A stretch of DNA of 6,268 nt from Pseudomonadota bacterium (GTDB lineage Bacteria > Pseudomonadota > Alphaproteobacteria > Rhizobiales > Devosiaceae): positions 1 to 6,268 of the forward strand of contig JAEZHZ010000320.1 of NCBI GenBank assembly GCA_023436745.1, read 5' to 3'. This document shows positions 1 to 5,175 of the stretch, one piece after another. Position numbers and translations under genes: made by a program. Numbering within the stretch: the stretch's first letter is position 1; every line of letters starts with the position of its first letter. The notes beneath the pieces are model-generated. The model was given only the letters and a program-made list of their open reading frames with translations, ran no database searches and was not told the DNA's origin.

Positions 1-327
1 GGCTTCATCGTGCCCTTCATGGCCGTCTACACGCCCTCGCTGATGCTGCAGGACGGCGGGGCGATCGCAGCGCAGTTCGGCTACCCCGTCGAGGTGGTCT
101 ACATCATCGCCAAGACGGTGCTCGCCATCGGACTGTGGGGCGTGGCGGTGGTCGGGTACTTGGTGGCACCGGCCAACCCGATTGAGCGGCTGGCGGCGTT
201 CCTGACTGGCGTGCTGCTGATGCTGGCGTTGCCGCTGACGGATGAAGCTGGTTTCGCACTCGCCGCAGTCCTCATCGGCCAGCACTGGTGGCGGGCAAGG
301 GCCCGTCGCGAAGCCCTCTCGCCGTGA
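1..327 (+). CDS. TRAP transporter fused permease, TAXI type, C-terminal end (partial)
   Basis: The reading frame is open from the first base and ends at TGA 325-327, giving the last 108 residues of a larger protein. The opening residues GFIVPFMAVYTPSLML match the conserved GF-IVPF-F-Y-P-LL segment near the end of the DctM-like domain in TAXI-type fused 4TM/12TM permeases. At least three hydrophobic stretches follow: about residues 33-55, 64-80 and 84-93. The tail is short and basic (WWRARARREA). The family imports organic acids or amino acids across the inner membrane using an ion gradient and a TAXI periplasmic binding protein; that binding protein is not in the window. The DUF1850 gene directly downstream, a habitual partner of TAXI permeases, supports the call. 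Substrate unknown. The fragment carries no complete signature of its own, so the family call rests on the C-terminal pattern and the neighbour. Confidence 0.83.
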   Translation, partial: GFIVPFMAVYTPSLMLQDGGAIAAQFGYPVEVVYIIAKTVLAIGLWGVAVVGYLVAPANPIERLAAFLTGVLLMLALPLTDEAGFALAAVLIGQHWWRARARREALSP

Positions 328-698
328 TGCTCTGCATCGCCTCGGCCGGCGCGGTTGTCGCCCTGGCAGCGTCCAGTTTTACACTGGGCTGGACGCACTC
401 CGTCGAACGGACGGAGTGGCTCGAACGGTGGGAGGTGACCCCGGCCGGGCTGCAACTGTTCGAAGCCAGCGTCGAAGGCTCCGGCGCCGGCATCGACCTG
501 CCCGTAGATGCAATTTGGTCCGACGGCCGTTGGACCTATCAGCCCCGTCTGCCTCCCGTCGAAAGCCTGACCCTCGCGGCATCAGGCATGACCGTCACCC
601 CCTGGACCCTGTGCACCGGAAGGCGGTGCATGACCCTCGGCGCCGAGTCCGGGGAGACTGCAAAGCTGTGGGTAGGGAAGGTGTGCGAAGGGTACTAA
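327..698 (+). CDS. DUF1850 domain protein, TAXI-TRAP partner
   Basis: This is a 123-residue protein from ATG 327, whose first base is the last base of the upstream TGA (TGATG), implying translational coupling. In-frame GTG codons at 288 and 324 are possible alternative starts; the 288 start would add 13 residues inside the permease gene. The N-terminus (about residues 2-20) is a hydrophobic signal or anchor segment, so the protein is probably periplasmic or membrane-tethered. DUF1850 hallmarks are visible: F-L-W-HSVERTEW at about 18-31, and the GSGAG loop at 51-55 followed by the beta-rich DGRWTYQP segment. Cysteines at 96, 101 and 120 lie in the C-terminal half and could form a disulfide outside the cytoplasm. 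The molecular role of DUF1850 is not established to my knowledge. Its recurrent pairing with TAXI-TRAP permease genes suggests an accessory role in that transporter. Length is near the family's usual 120-170 residues. Confidence 0.84.
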   Translation: MLCIASAGAVVALAASSFTLGWTHSVERTEWLERWEVTPAGLQLFEASVEGSGAGIDLPVDAIWSDGRWTYQPRLPPVESLTLAASGMTVTPWTLCTGRRCMTLGAESGETAKLWVGKVCEGY

Positions 699-709
699 GA
701 CAATCCGTG

Positions 710-734
710 CGACTGCACGGCGCAGTCGTTCTCG
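710..734 (+). terminator. Probable terminator after the DUF1850 gene
   Basis: A perfect 7-bp GC-rich stem, CGACTGC (710-716) with GCAGTCG (722-728), encloses the 5-base loop ACGGC. It starts 12 bases after the DUF1850 stop and is followed by the short pyrimidine run TTCTC. Position and geometry fit an intrinsic terminator, but the T-tract is weak, so termination may be partial or Rho-assisted. Confidence 0.5.
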
Positions 735-756
735 ATCCAGAAGCCAGCCGAGTTGG

Positions 757-792
757 GGGAGCATCACGCACGTATGCTGCCGTGATGCTCCC
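757..792. terminator. Stem-loop between convergent genes, possible bidirectional terminator
   Basis: A perfect 12-bp inverted repeat: 757-768 (GGGAGCATCACG) pairs with 781-792 (CGTGATGCTCCC) around a 12-base loop. It sits 18 bases beyond the tctA stop (read on the minus strand) and 58 bases beyond the DUF1850 stop. The place between converging operons fits a shared terminator or a 3'-end-stabilising hairpin. Neither side carries a run of T, so classical intrinsic termination is not certain; a dispersed repeat unit is another possibility. Confidence 0.5.
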
Positions 793-809
793 TGAACTAG
801 GAGGGGGGA

Positions 810-2312
810 CTATGCCGCCACGCTCTTTGCTCTGCGCGAGGCGATCGCGCCCGCGATCGTCCTGTAGATCGAGAAGCCCCAGATCGAGAGAGTCGCGATG
901 CCGAGGACGGCGGCGACCGGGCGGGAGAAGAAGCCCATGAGGCTGCCATCGGCGATCATCATCGAGGTTGTGAAGTTGGTCTCCACCAGCGGGCCGAGGA
1001 CGATGCCGAGGATGATCGGCGCGATCGCGATCATTCTTGCCTCGAGAATGTAGGCCACTACGCCTGCACCCAGCATCAGCCATACCCCGAACATGCTGTT
1101 GTTGATCGAGTACGCACCGACGATGCAGAACAGCAGGATGGCAGCATTCAGCAGCGCGCGGGGCACCTCGAAGATCCAGCGGGCGGACTTGGCAGCCACC
1201 CAGCCGAGCGGCAACATCAGGATGTTCGCGATCGCGAAGACGATCATCACGGCGTAGAAGTTTTCCGGGTGAAGCGTCATCAGGGTCGGCCCGGGGTCGA
1301 GCCCCTTCATGACCAGAACGCCGACGGCAATGGCCGTGACCGCGTCGCCCGGAATGCCGAACACCATTGCCGGAATCCATGAGGCGCTGAGCGCGGCATT
1401 GTTGGTCGCGCCGGCCTCGACCAACCCTTCCGGGTGGCCCGTGCCGAACTTCTCCGGTTCCTTCGACGTGCGCTTGGCGAGCGAATAGGTGATCCAAGCA
1501 GCCAGGTCGCCACCGACGCCGGGAAGCGCACCCAACAGCGAGCCGATGACCGAACCGCGCGCCTGGTTCTTGCGATACTTCCACAGCGCGGCCAGCGTGC
1601 CCTCGAAAGGATTCTTGAGATTGAGCTGGGGCACCTCCGCCATGGCGCGCCGGCCGGCACGCATGACCTCGGAGACGGCGAACATGCCGATCATGATCGG
1701 AATGAAGCTGATGCCGCCCATCAGTTCGATGCTGCCGAAGGTGAAGCGCGGGGTGCCGGTCAGCGGATCCATCCCCACCTCGGCGATGAACAGCCCAAGC
1801 AGCAGCGCCAGGGCGCCCTTGACGAGGCCACCGGAGGAGATGAGGGCGGCGCAGCTCAGGCCGAGCGCCGCCAGCCAGAAATACTCGAAGCTCGAGAAAC
1901 CTAGCGCCGCCTTCGCCAGCATCGGGGCGGTGAACAGCAGGAACAGGAACCCGAACAGCCCGCCGAGCACCGAGCCGACAACGCCGATCCCGATGGCAAG
2001 GCCCGCCTTGCCCTTCTGCGCCAGGCGGTAGGAATCCTCCACATAGGCGGCGGATGCAGGAGTGCCGGGAATGCGCAGCAGCGTGCCCGGCAGGTCGCCG
2101 GCAGTGATCGCCATCGCGGTACAGGAGATGATCGCGGCAATGGCCGGGATGGGCGCCATGTAGAAGGTGACCGGCACCAGCAGGGCCGTCGCCATCGTGG
2201 CCGTGAGCCCGGGGATCGCACCGACGAACAGTCCGAAAACGGCGGAGAGGACAATGGCGACCATTGTCTCGACGTTGAAGACGAGGCCGACGGCCTCAGC
2301 GAAAGCGACCAT
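810..2312 (-). CDS. tctA: Tripartite tricarboxylate transporter large permease, TctA family
   Basis: This 500-residue integral membrane protein is the large, substrate-translocating subunit of a TTT importer, which uses an ion gradient and a TctC binding protein to bring carboxylates across the inner membrane. The length is typical of TctA. The first half has the family signature: GAIPGLTATMATALLVPVTF at about 31-50, then GDLPGTLLRIPGTP at 72-85 with AYVEDSYRLAQKGKAG at 89-104. The second half repeats the theme with GALPGVGGD at 262-270, ATNNAA at 303-308, FGIPGDAVTA at 319-328 and LDPGPTL at 339-345. These two PG-loop regions reflect the internal duplication of the family. Many strongly hydrophobic segments lie between them. 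The ATG start follows the tctB stop by 6 bases, with a weak AGGG sequence upstream, so translation is probably coupled to tctB. It is the last gene of the tctCBA operon and ends with TAG at 810-812. Substrate cannot be read from the sequence. Confidence 0.95.
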   Translation of the reverse strand: MVAFAEAVGLVFNVETMVAIVLSAVFGLFVGAIPGLTATMATALLVPVTFYMAPIPAIAAIISCTAMAITAGDLPGTLLRIPGTPASAAYVEDSYRLAQKGKAGLAIGIGVVGSVLGGLFGFLFLLFTAPMLAKAALGFSSFEYFWLAALGLSCAALISSGGLVKGALALLLGLFIAEVGMDPLTGTPRFTFGSIELMGGISFIPIMIGMFAVSEVMRAGRRAMAEVPQLNLKNPFEGTLAALWKYRKNQARGSVIGSLLGALPGVGGDLAAWITYSLAKRTSKEPEKFGTGHPEGLVEAGATNNAALSASWIPAMVFGIPGDAVTAIAVGVLVMKGLDPGPTLMTLHPENFYAVMIVFAIANILMLPLGWVAAKSARWIFEVPRALLNAAILLFCIVGAYSINNSMFGVWLMLGAGVVAYILEARMIAIAPIILGIVLGPLVETNFTTSMMIADGSLMGFFSRPVAAVLGIATLSIWGFSIYRTIAGAIASRRAKSVAA

Positions 2313-2318
2313 GGCGGA

Positions 2319-2771
2319 TTACCCTAGAATGCCGCGGGGCAGGGGAACGCGAAAACCGGACATGAACAGGTAGTAGATGCCGGCCGATGCGATCGGGCTG
2401 AAGATGATGGCGGAGAGCCACTTGCCTCCGCTCATGAGCACGATGGTCGCCGCGAACAGCGTGCCGGCGGCGAGGAAGCCGAGAAAGGGCATGGCGACGA
2501 TGGTGAGCGCGAGTGCCGCCACGATGCCGACTGCAAACCACGTCACGAGCGGCGGGGCGTCATCGTCCGGCGTGTCCCGCACGGCCCAGCCCTGAACGGC
2601 GAGGGCCACGCCCATGACGGCCATGCCCCCACCGACGATTGAGGGGAAGAGCCCCGGGCCGACATTCATGCCCGGAAGGGTGTGCATCGTCAGCGCCTGC
2701 TGCAGGATGGCCGCGCCGCCAAGCGCGAAGACCACGCCGAGAGCACTGTCGATTGGGAATGCCTGCCTCAT
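2319..2771 (-). CDS. tctB: Tripartite tricarboxylate transporter small membrane subunit, TctB family
   Basis: This 150-residue membrane protein is the small subunit of the TTT importer, partnering TctA in the inner membrane; its precise role in transport is not well defined. It has about four to five hydrophobic segments (about 9-27, 43-62, 76-95, 97-113, 118-137). Two family marks are clear: the loop after the first helix, LPGMNVGPGLFPSIVG (32-47), corresponding to the conserved GPG-FP segment, and the C-terminal VPLPRG (142-147), the usual TctB ending. The acidic patch DTPDDDAPP (66-74) is a connecting loop. The chosen ATG has a good AGGA site about 8 bases upstream. The gene lies 143 bases after tctC, a gap holding two hairpins, and 6 bases before tctA. 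Low sequence conservation is normal in this family; operon position makes the call firm. Confidence 0.93.
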   Translation of the reverse strand: MRQAFPIDSALGVVFALGGAAILQQALTMHTLPGMNVGPGLFPSIVGGGMAVMGVALAVQGWAVRDTPDDDAPPLVTWFAVGIVAALALTIVAMPFLGFLAAGTLFAATIVLMSGGKWLSAIIFSPIASAGIYYLFMSGFRVPLPRGILG

Positions 2772-2834
2772 GAGATGTTCCTAGTGCACAGGATCTGGGA
2801 GGGCGGCGGCTCGTGGCGTCCGCTGCGTCAGAAA

Positions 2835-2868
2835 GTCCAGAGCCCCGAGGGAACGGTAGGCTCTGGAC
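2835..2868 (-). terminator. Hairpin 1 between tctC and tctB, attenuating terminator candidate
   Basis: A perfect 10-bp inverted repeat: 2835-2844 (GTCCAGAGCC) and 2859-2868 (GGCTCTGGAC) with a 14-base loop. On the transcribed minus strand the stem is followed directly by TTTCTG, a short T-rich run. It lies 63 bases upstream of the tctB start. It may terminate part of the transcripts after tctC or block 3' exonucleases, letting the binding protein be made in excess over the permease. Confidence 0.58.
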
Positions 2869-2873
2869 CAGTG

Positions 2874-2896
2874 GCAGCCGGAGATGCTCCGGCTGC
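2874..2896 (-). terminator. Hairpin 2 just downstream of tctC, mRNA-stabilising or attenuating stem
   Basis: A perfect 10-bp GC-rich inverted repeat: GCAGCCGGAG (2874-2883) and CTCCGGCTGC (2887-2896) with a 3-base loop. It begins 18 bases after the tctC stop on the minus strand and is separated from hairpin 1 by only 5 bases. There is no T-run after it, so a 3'-end-protecting role fits better than termination alone. The two stems together probably set the tctC to tctBA expression ratio. Confidence 0.58.
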
Positions 2897-2914
2897 GTCA
2901 GGGATCTGCGTCCC

Positions 2915-3874
2915 TTACTTTGCGAGGCCGACTGCCTGCAGGGCCTGGCCAATCGAGGTGTCGGCTTCGTGCATGAAGGCCTCGAAGCCTGCGGCGTCAC
3001 GATAGTCGATGCCGAAGTTGCGCTGGGCCATGAAGTCCTTGAACTCCTGGGAGGAGACGACCTTGTCCATCGCTTCGCCCAGGCGAGCCTTCACGTCGTC
3101 CGGCAGGCCCTTCGGCGCACCGATGCCGCGCCATGCATAGGCAGTCCACTTGTTGCCAAGGGCTTCCTCGGCGGTGGGAACGTCGGGTGCTGCTTCGATG
3201 CGCTTGTCGGCCGCGACCAGCAGAGGACGAACCTCGCCCGCGTCAACCATCGGCTTCGCATCGGGCATGGTGGTGGTCACCACTTCGATAGCACCGGACG
3301 CCAGCAGCTGCAGGCTTGCGGATGCACCTTCCGACGGCACCCAGGGGGCCGCCGACGGGTCGATGTCGTTGGTGACCAGCACGCCGGCCCAACCAAGGTG
3401 CGCCATGCCGCCGAGGTTGGCGCCCGAAGCCTTCACCTGGCCGGGGTTGGCGCGAATCTTGTCGAGCAGTGCGTCGAGGTCCGGTCCGTCCGTGCGCACG
3501 AACACCGCTTCGGGGTCCGCATTGAACAGGGCGATGGCCTCATAGTTGGAGTAGTTCAGCGGCGACACGCCGGTCCAGTGATACATGGACAGTTCGGTGG
3601 TGATCACGCCGAGGGTGTATCCGTCGGGCTGTGCGTAGGCGATCTCGGTGTGACCGACGATGCCACCACCGCCAGTGCGGTTGATGACGTTGATCGGCTG
3701 GCCGAGTTCCTTTTCCAGCAGCGTCGCGACGATGCGGCCGGTGGCGTCGGTGCCGCCGCCGGCGGCCCACGGCACGATCAGATCGATGGCGCGTTCGGGG
3801 TACTGGGCGAGGGCAGGGGCAATCGCCACCACCGTCAGCGCAAGGGCGCCGGCCAGCTTCTTCAGAACCGTCAT
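2915..3874 (-). CDS. tctC: TTT periplasmic solute-binding protein, TctC/Bug family
   Basis: This 319-residue protein captures the substrate in the periplasm and hands it to TctAB. A signal peptide is clear: basic MTVLKK, a hydrophobic core, and a likely cut after ALA at residue 23, leaving QYPERAI as the mature start. Family motifs follow in order: IDLIVPWAAGGGTDATGR (30-47), which forms part of the ligand-binding loop, NRTGGGGIVG (65-74), and AQPDGYTLG (81-89). The region around 150-160 reads SGANLGGMAHL instead of the common STG-GS-HL pattern, so ligand contacts may differ from characterised members. The ATG was chosen because GGGAGGA lies 6 bases upstream and it places the signal peptide at the N-terminus; the frame is open further upstream, but that part is non-protein-like and covers the control region. 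First gene of tctCBA, divergent from the lyase-dhaK operon. Bug proteins usually bind small carboxylates; the ligand here is unknown. Confidence 0.95.
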   Translation of the reverse strand: MTVLKKLAGALALTVVAIAPALAQYPERAIDLIVPWAAGGGTDATGRIVATLLEKELGQPINVINRTGGGGIVGHTEIAYAQPDGYTLGVITTELSMYHWTGVSPLNYSNYEAIALFNADPEAVFVRTDGPDLDALLDKIRANPGQVKASGANLGGMAHLGWAGVLVTNDIDPSAAPWVPSEGASASLQLLASGAIEVVTTTMPDAKPMVDAGEVRPLLVAADKRIEAAPDVPTAEEALGNKWTAYAWRGIGAPKGLPDDVKARLGEAMDKVVSSQEFKDFMAQRNFGIDYRDAAGFEAFMHEADTSIGQALQAVGLAK

Positions 3875-3918
3875 TTCGTGTCCTCCCATATATGGATGTG
3901 TGACTTGGTTGAACTTGT

Positions 3919-3937
3919 GTTTGCTTGAGGTGCAAAC
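3919..3937. promoter_or_regulatory. Palindrome GTTTGC-N7-GCAAAC in the tctC leader
   Basis: A perfect 6-bp dyad with a 7-base spacer lies 45 bases upstream of the tctC start and 4 bases from the next palindrome. The overall size fits a helix-turn-helix dimer site. It differs in sequence from the two GTNCC/GGAAC sites, so it would belong to another regulator or be chance. Confidence 0.3.
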
Positions 3938-3941
3938 TTGC

Positions 3942-3958
3942 GTACCGCAATGCGGAAC
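3942..3958. promoter_or_regulatory. Putative operator 1 (GTACCGCAATGCGGAAC), tctC side
   Basis: A 17-base near-perfect palindrome: arms GTACCGCA and TGCGGAAC around a central A, with one mismatch in 8 pairs. It shares the frame GTNCC-N7-GGAAC with the site at 4060-4076. It lies 67 bases upstream of the tctC start, where a repressor or activator could control that operon. Sites of this size and form are known for IclR-family regulators, but that family assignment is inference, and no regulator gene is in the window. Confidence 0.5.
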
Positions 3959-4017
3959 TAACATGCGCGTGCCCTTCCTACAAGGGTGTGAGTTCGTGGC
4001 AAATCTGTCGCGAACCG

Positions 4018-4047
4018 TTGACAGGTGAGTAACGAGCTGCCTATCAA
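4018..4047 (+). promoter_or_regulatory. Probable sigma70 promoter of the lyase-dhaK-dhaL operon
   Basis: A consensus -35 hexamer TTGACA (4018-4023) is followed after 18 bases by TATCAA (4042-4047), which matches 4 of 6 positions of the -10 consensus. Transcription would start near 4053-4055 and give a leader of about 120 bases before the lyase ATG. The palindrome at 4060-4076 would fall just after the start point, a good place for a repressor. Confidence 0.55.
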
Positions 4048-4059
4048 AGTGGGAATGAT

Positions 4060-4076
4060 GTTCCATATAGTGGAAC
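4060..4076. promoter_or_regulatory. Putative operator 2 (GTTCCATATAGTGGAAC), lyase side
   Basis: A 17-base palindrome with perfect 6-bp arms GTTCCA/TGGAAC and a 5-base centre. It has the same outer frame as operator 1, and their centres are 118 bases apart. It starts 12 bases after the -10 hexamer, at about +6 to +23 of the predicted transcript, so binding would block initiation or early elongation. The repetition of the same half-site at both promoters suggests one regulator governs both operons. Confidence 0.52.
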
Positions 4077-4176
4077 TTACATTGGCCGGGCGAGGGGGCG
4101 GTGTGGAGCCGTGTCGCGCCTGGAGTCCCTTGGTCCCGCGCAGCACCCGCCTGCATTCCGCAATGGAGGAAATTCG

Positions 4177-5100
4177 ATGACAAACCCGATCGCGCAGTCG
4201 CTGCGCAACACGCTTACTGGCATTCTGCCGCCGCTCTCCATGCCGTTCGACGAGGATGGCAACCTGGTGAAGGGCGCGTTGAAGGCTCAGGTCGATTTCA
4301 TGATCGAATCGGGCGTGCGCGGCCTGGTGGTGGGCGGCTCGACCGGTGAGGGGCACACCCTCTCGTCCACCGAATTCACCGACGCCATGATCGAGGCCCA
4401 CGATGCCAACGCCGGACGGGTTCCGTTCGTGGTCGGCTTGATCGTGCAGTCCACCCGTGAAGCCATCGACCGGGTGAAGGCACTGGGCGACATCAAGATC
4501 GACGCCCTGCAGGTCACCCCGGTGCACTATCTGTTCAAGCCGGGTCGCGAAGCCACCATCGAGCACTTCCGTGCCATCTGGGAAGCCACCAAGGTTCCGA
4601 TCCTGATCTACAACGTGATCCCGTGGAACTACCTGTCCATCGACGACATGCTGGCCATCATGGAGGCGGTGCCTGGCGTGGTTGGCATGAAGCAGTCCTC
4701 CGGCGATGTGAAGTCGGTGTCCGACCTGGTGCTGCGCTCCAAGCCGGAGAACCTGGTGCTGACCGGCATCGATGCCCTGCTTTACCCCAGCTTCGCCCTG
4801 GGTGCCCATGGCGCCATCAGTGCTCTGACCTGTGCCGTGCCTGGCGTGACCGTGAAGCTGTTCGACGCCGTTCAGGCGGGCGACCATGCTACTGCCAAGG
4901 ACATCCACTTCCGGCTCAACGCCCTGTGGAACGCGCTGCGGCACGACAACCTGCCGGCCTGCGTCAAGTACATCCAGCACCGCCAGGGTCTGCCGATGTT
5001 CCACCCGCGCGCCCCGATGGAGCGCGTCACCGACGAGCAGAAGCAGAAGATCGACGCGGTTCTGGGCCCGGTCCTCGAAGTCGTCGGCGCCAAGGCCTAG
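4177..5100 (+). CDS. DapA/NAL-family class I lyase (aldolase or dehydratase), substrate unknown
   Basis: This 307-residue, (beta/alpha)8-barrel enzyme belongs to the dihydrodipicolinate synthase / N-acetylneuraminate lyase family, which works on 2-oxo acids through a lysine Schiff base in the cytoplasm. Visible marks: substrate-carboxylate loop GGSTGEGH (53-60), catalytic tyrosine Y145 in ILIYNVIP (142-149), Schiff-base lysine K172 in GVVGMKQSSGD (167-177), and FALGAHGAISA (206-216). True DapA has YNVP-S-R, with an arginine five residues after the tyrosine binding the second carboxylate; here the sequence is YNVIPWNYLS and no arginine is present. Lysine synthesis is therefore unlikely, and a sugar-acid or hydroxy-oxo-acid aldolase/dehydratase is more probable. 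The start at ATG 4177 has GGAGGA 6 bases upstream; an in-frame GTG at 4111 has no better site. It leads an operon with dhaK and dhaL and is divergent from tctCBA, which suggests catabolism of an imported acid. Family certain, reaction not. Confidence 0.92.
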   Translation: MTNPIAQSLRNTLTGILPPLSMPFDEDGNLVKGALKAQVDFMIESGVRGLVVGGSTGEGHTLSSTEFTDAMIEAHDANAGRVPFVVGLIVQSTREAIDRVKALGDIKIDALQVTPVHYLFKPGREATIEHFRAIWEATKVPILIYNVIPWNYLSIDDMLAIMEAVPGVVGMKQSSGDVKSVSDLVLRSKPENLVLTGIDALLYPSFALGAHGAISALTCAVPGVTVKLFDAVQAGDHATAKDIHFRLNALWNALRHDNLPACVKYIQHRQGLPMFHPRAPMERVTDEQKQKIDAVLGPVLEVVGAKA

Positions 5101-5121
5101 TCGGCCGACGTCCACACAGGC

Positions 5122-5155
5122 GGGGCGCTGCATCGGCGCCCCCTTTCCTTCTTTG
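5122..5155 (+). terminator. Hairpin with T-rich tail between the lyase gene and dhaK
   Basis: The stem GGGGCGCTG (5122-5130) pairs with CGGCGCCCC (5134-5142), 9 bp with one G-T pair, around the 3-base loop CAT. It is followed by CCTTTCCTTCTTT, a pyrimidine-rich tail. It begins 21 bases after the lyase stop and ends 20 bases before the dhaK ribosome site. It looks like a leaky intrinsic terminator that would lower dhaKL expression relative to the lyase; no separate dhaK promoter was recognised in the 75-base gap. Confidence 0.52.
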
Positions 5156-5175
5156 CCCGTGCACGGAGGCTCACC

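Larger units (their letters stand above)
3875..4176. promoter_or_regulatory. Divergent control region between tctCBA and the lyase-dhaKL operon
   Basis: These 302 bases hold no convincing gene. They are more AT-rich than the flanks in the 3875-4080 half and contain a good plus-strand promoter, at least three palindromes, and Shine-Dalgarno sites at each edge (GGGAGGA on the minus strand at 3881-3887; GGAGGA on the plus strand at 4165-4170). I saw no convincing sigma70 promoter for tctC; minus-strand TTGCCA (+ strand 3997-4002), spaced 16 bases from TAGGAA, is only a weak candidate. The leader of the lyase gene would be about 120 bases, GC-rich in its second half, and no known riboswitch was recognised in it. 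A perfect 10-base palindrome, CCATATATGG (3886-3895), overlaps the upstream edge of the tctC ribosome site and has no assigned role. Confidence 0.8.

Noticed and set aside
61..1235. Four copies of the octamer GCGATCGC (61, 841, 1021, 1228), like a HIP1-type repeat
   Set aside because: All lie in coding sequence, mostly as Ala-Ile-Ala codons in membrane proteins, and none occur in the rest of the window that I noticed, so codon bias explains them.
595..1584. A 329-codon minus-strand frame overlapping tctA and the convergent gap
   Set aside because: It is an alternative frame of tctA with Arg/His/Gly-rich composition and no domain.
1687..1700. A 14-base perfect palindrome CCGATCATGATCGG
   Set aside because: It lies within tctA, where it encodes part of an Ile/Met-rich membrane segment; nothing suggests a regulatory role.
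2813..3928. A 371-codon plus-strand frame opposite tctC
   Set aside because: It is antisense to the well-supported tctC, crosses the intergenic hairpins, and shows no family motif.
4111..4176. Upstream GTG start for the lyase, adding 22 residues
   Set aside because: The added residues are unlike the family's N-terminus, while ATG 4177 has GGAGGA at ideal spacing.
4054..4176. A riboswitch in the long leader of the lyase gene
   Set aside because: No conserved riboswitch core and no terminator-like alternative structure was seen in the leader.
3875..4183. N-terminal extension of tctC by 103 codons
   Set aside because: It would bury the signal peptide inside the protein and run through the divergent control region; the start at 3874 has a good ribosome site.
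4177..5100. Calling the lyase dapA (lysine biosynthesis)
   Set aside because: The second-carboxylate arginine is missing and the operon context is catabolic.
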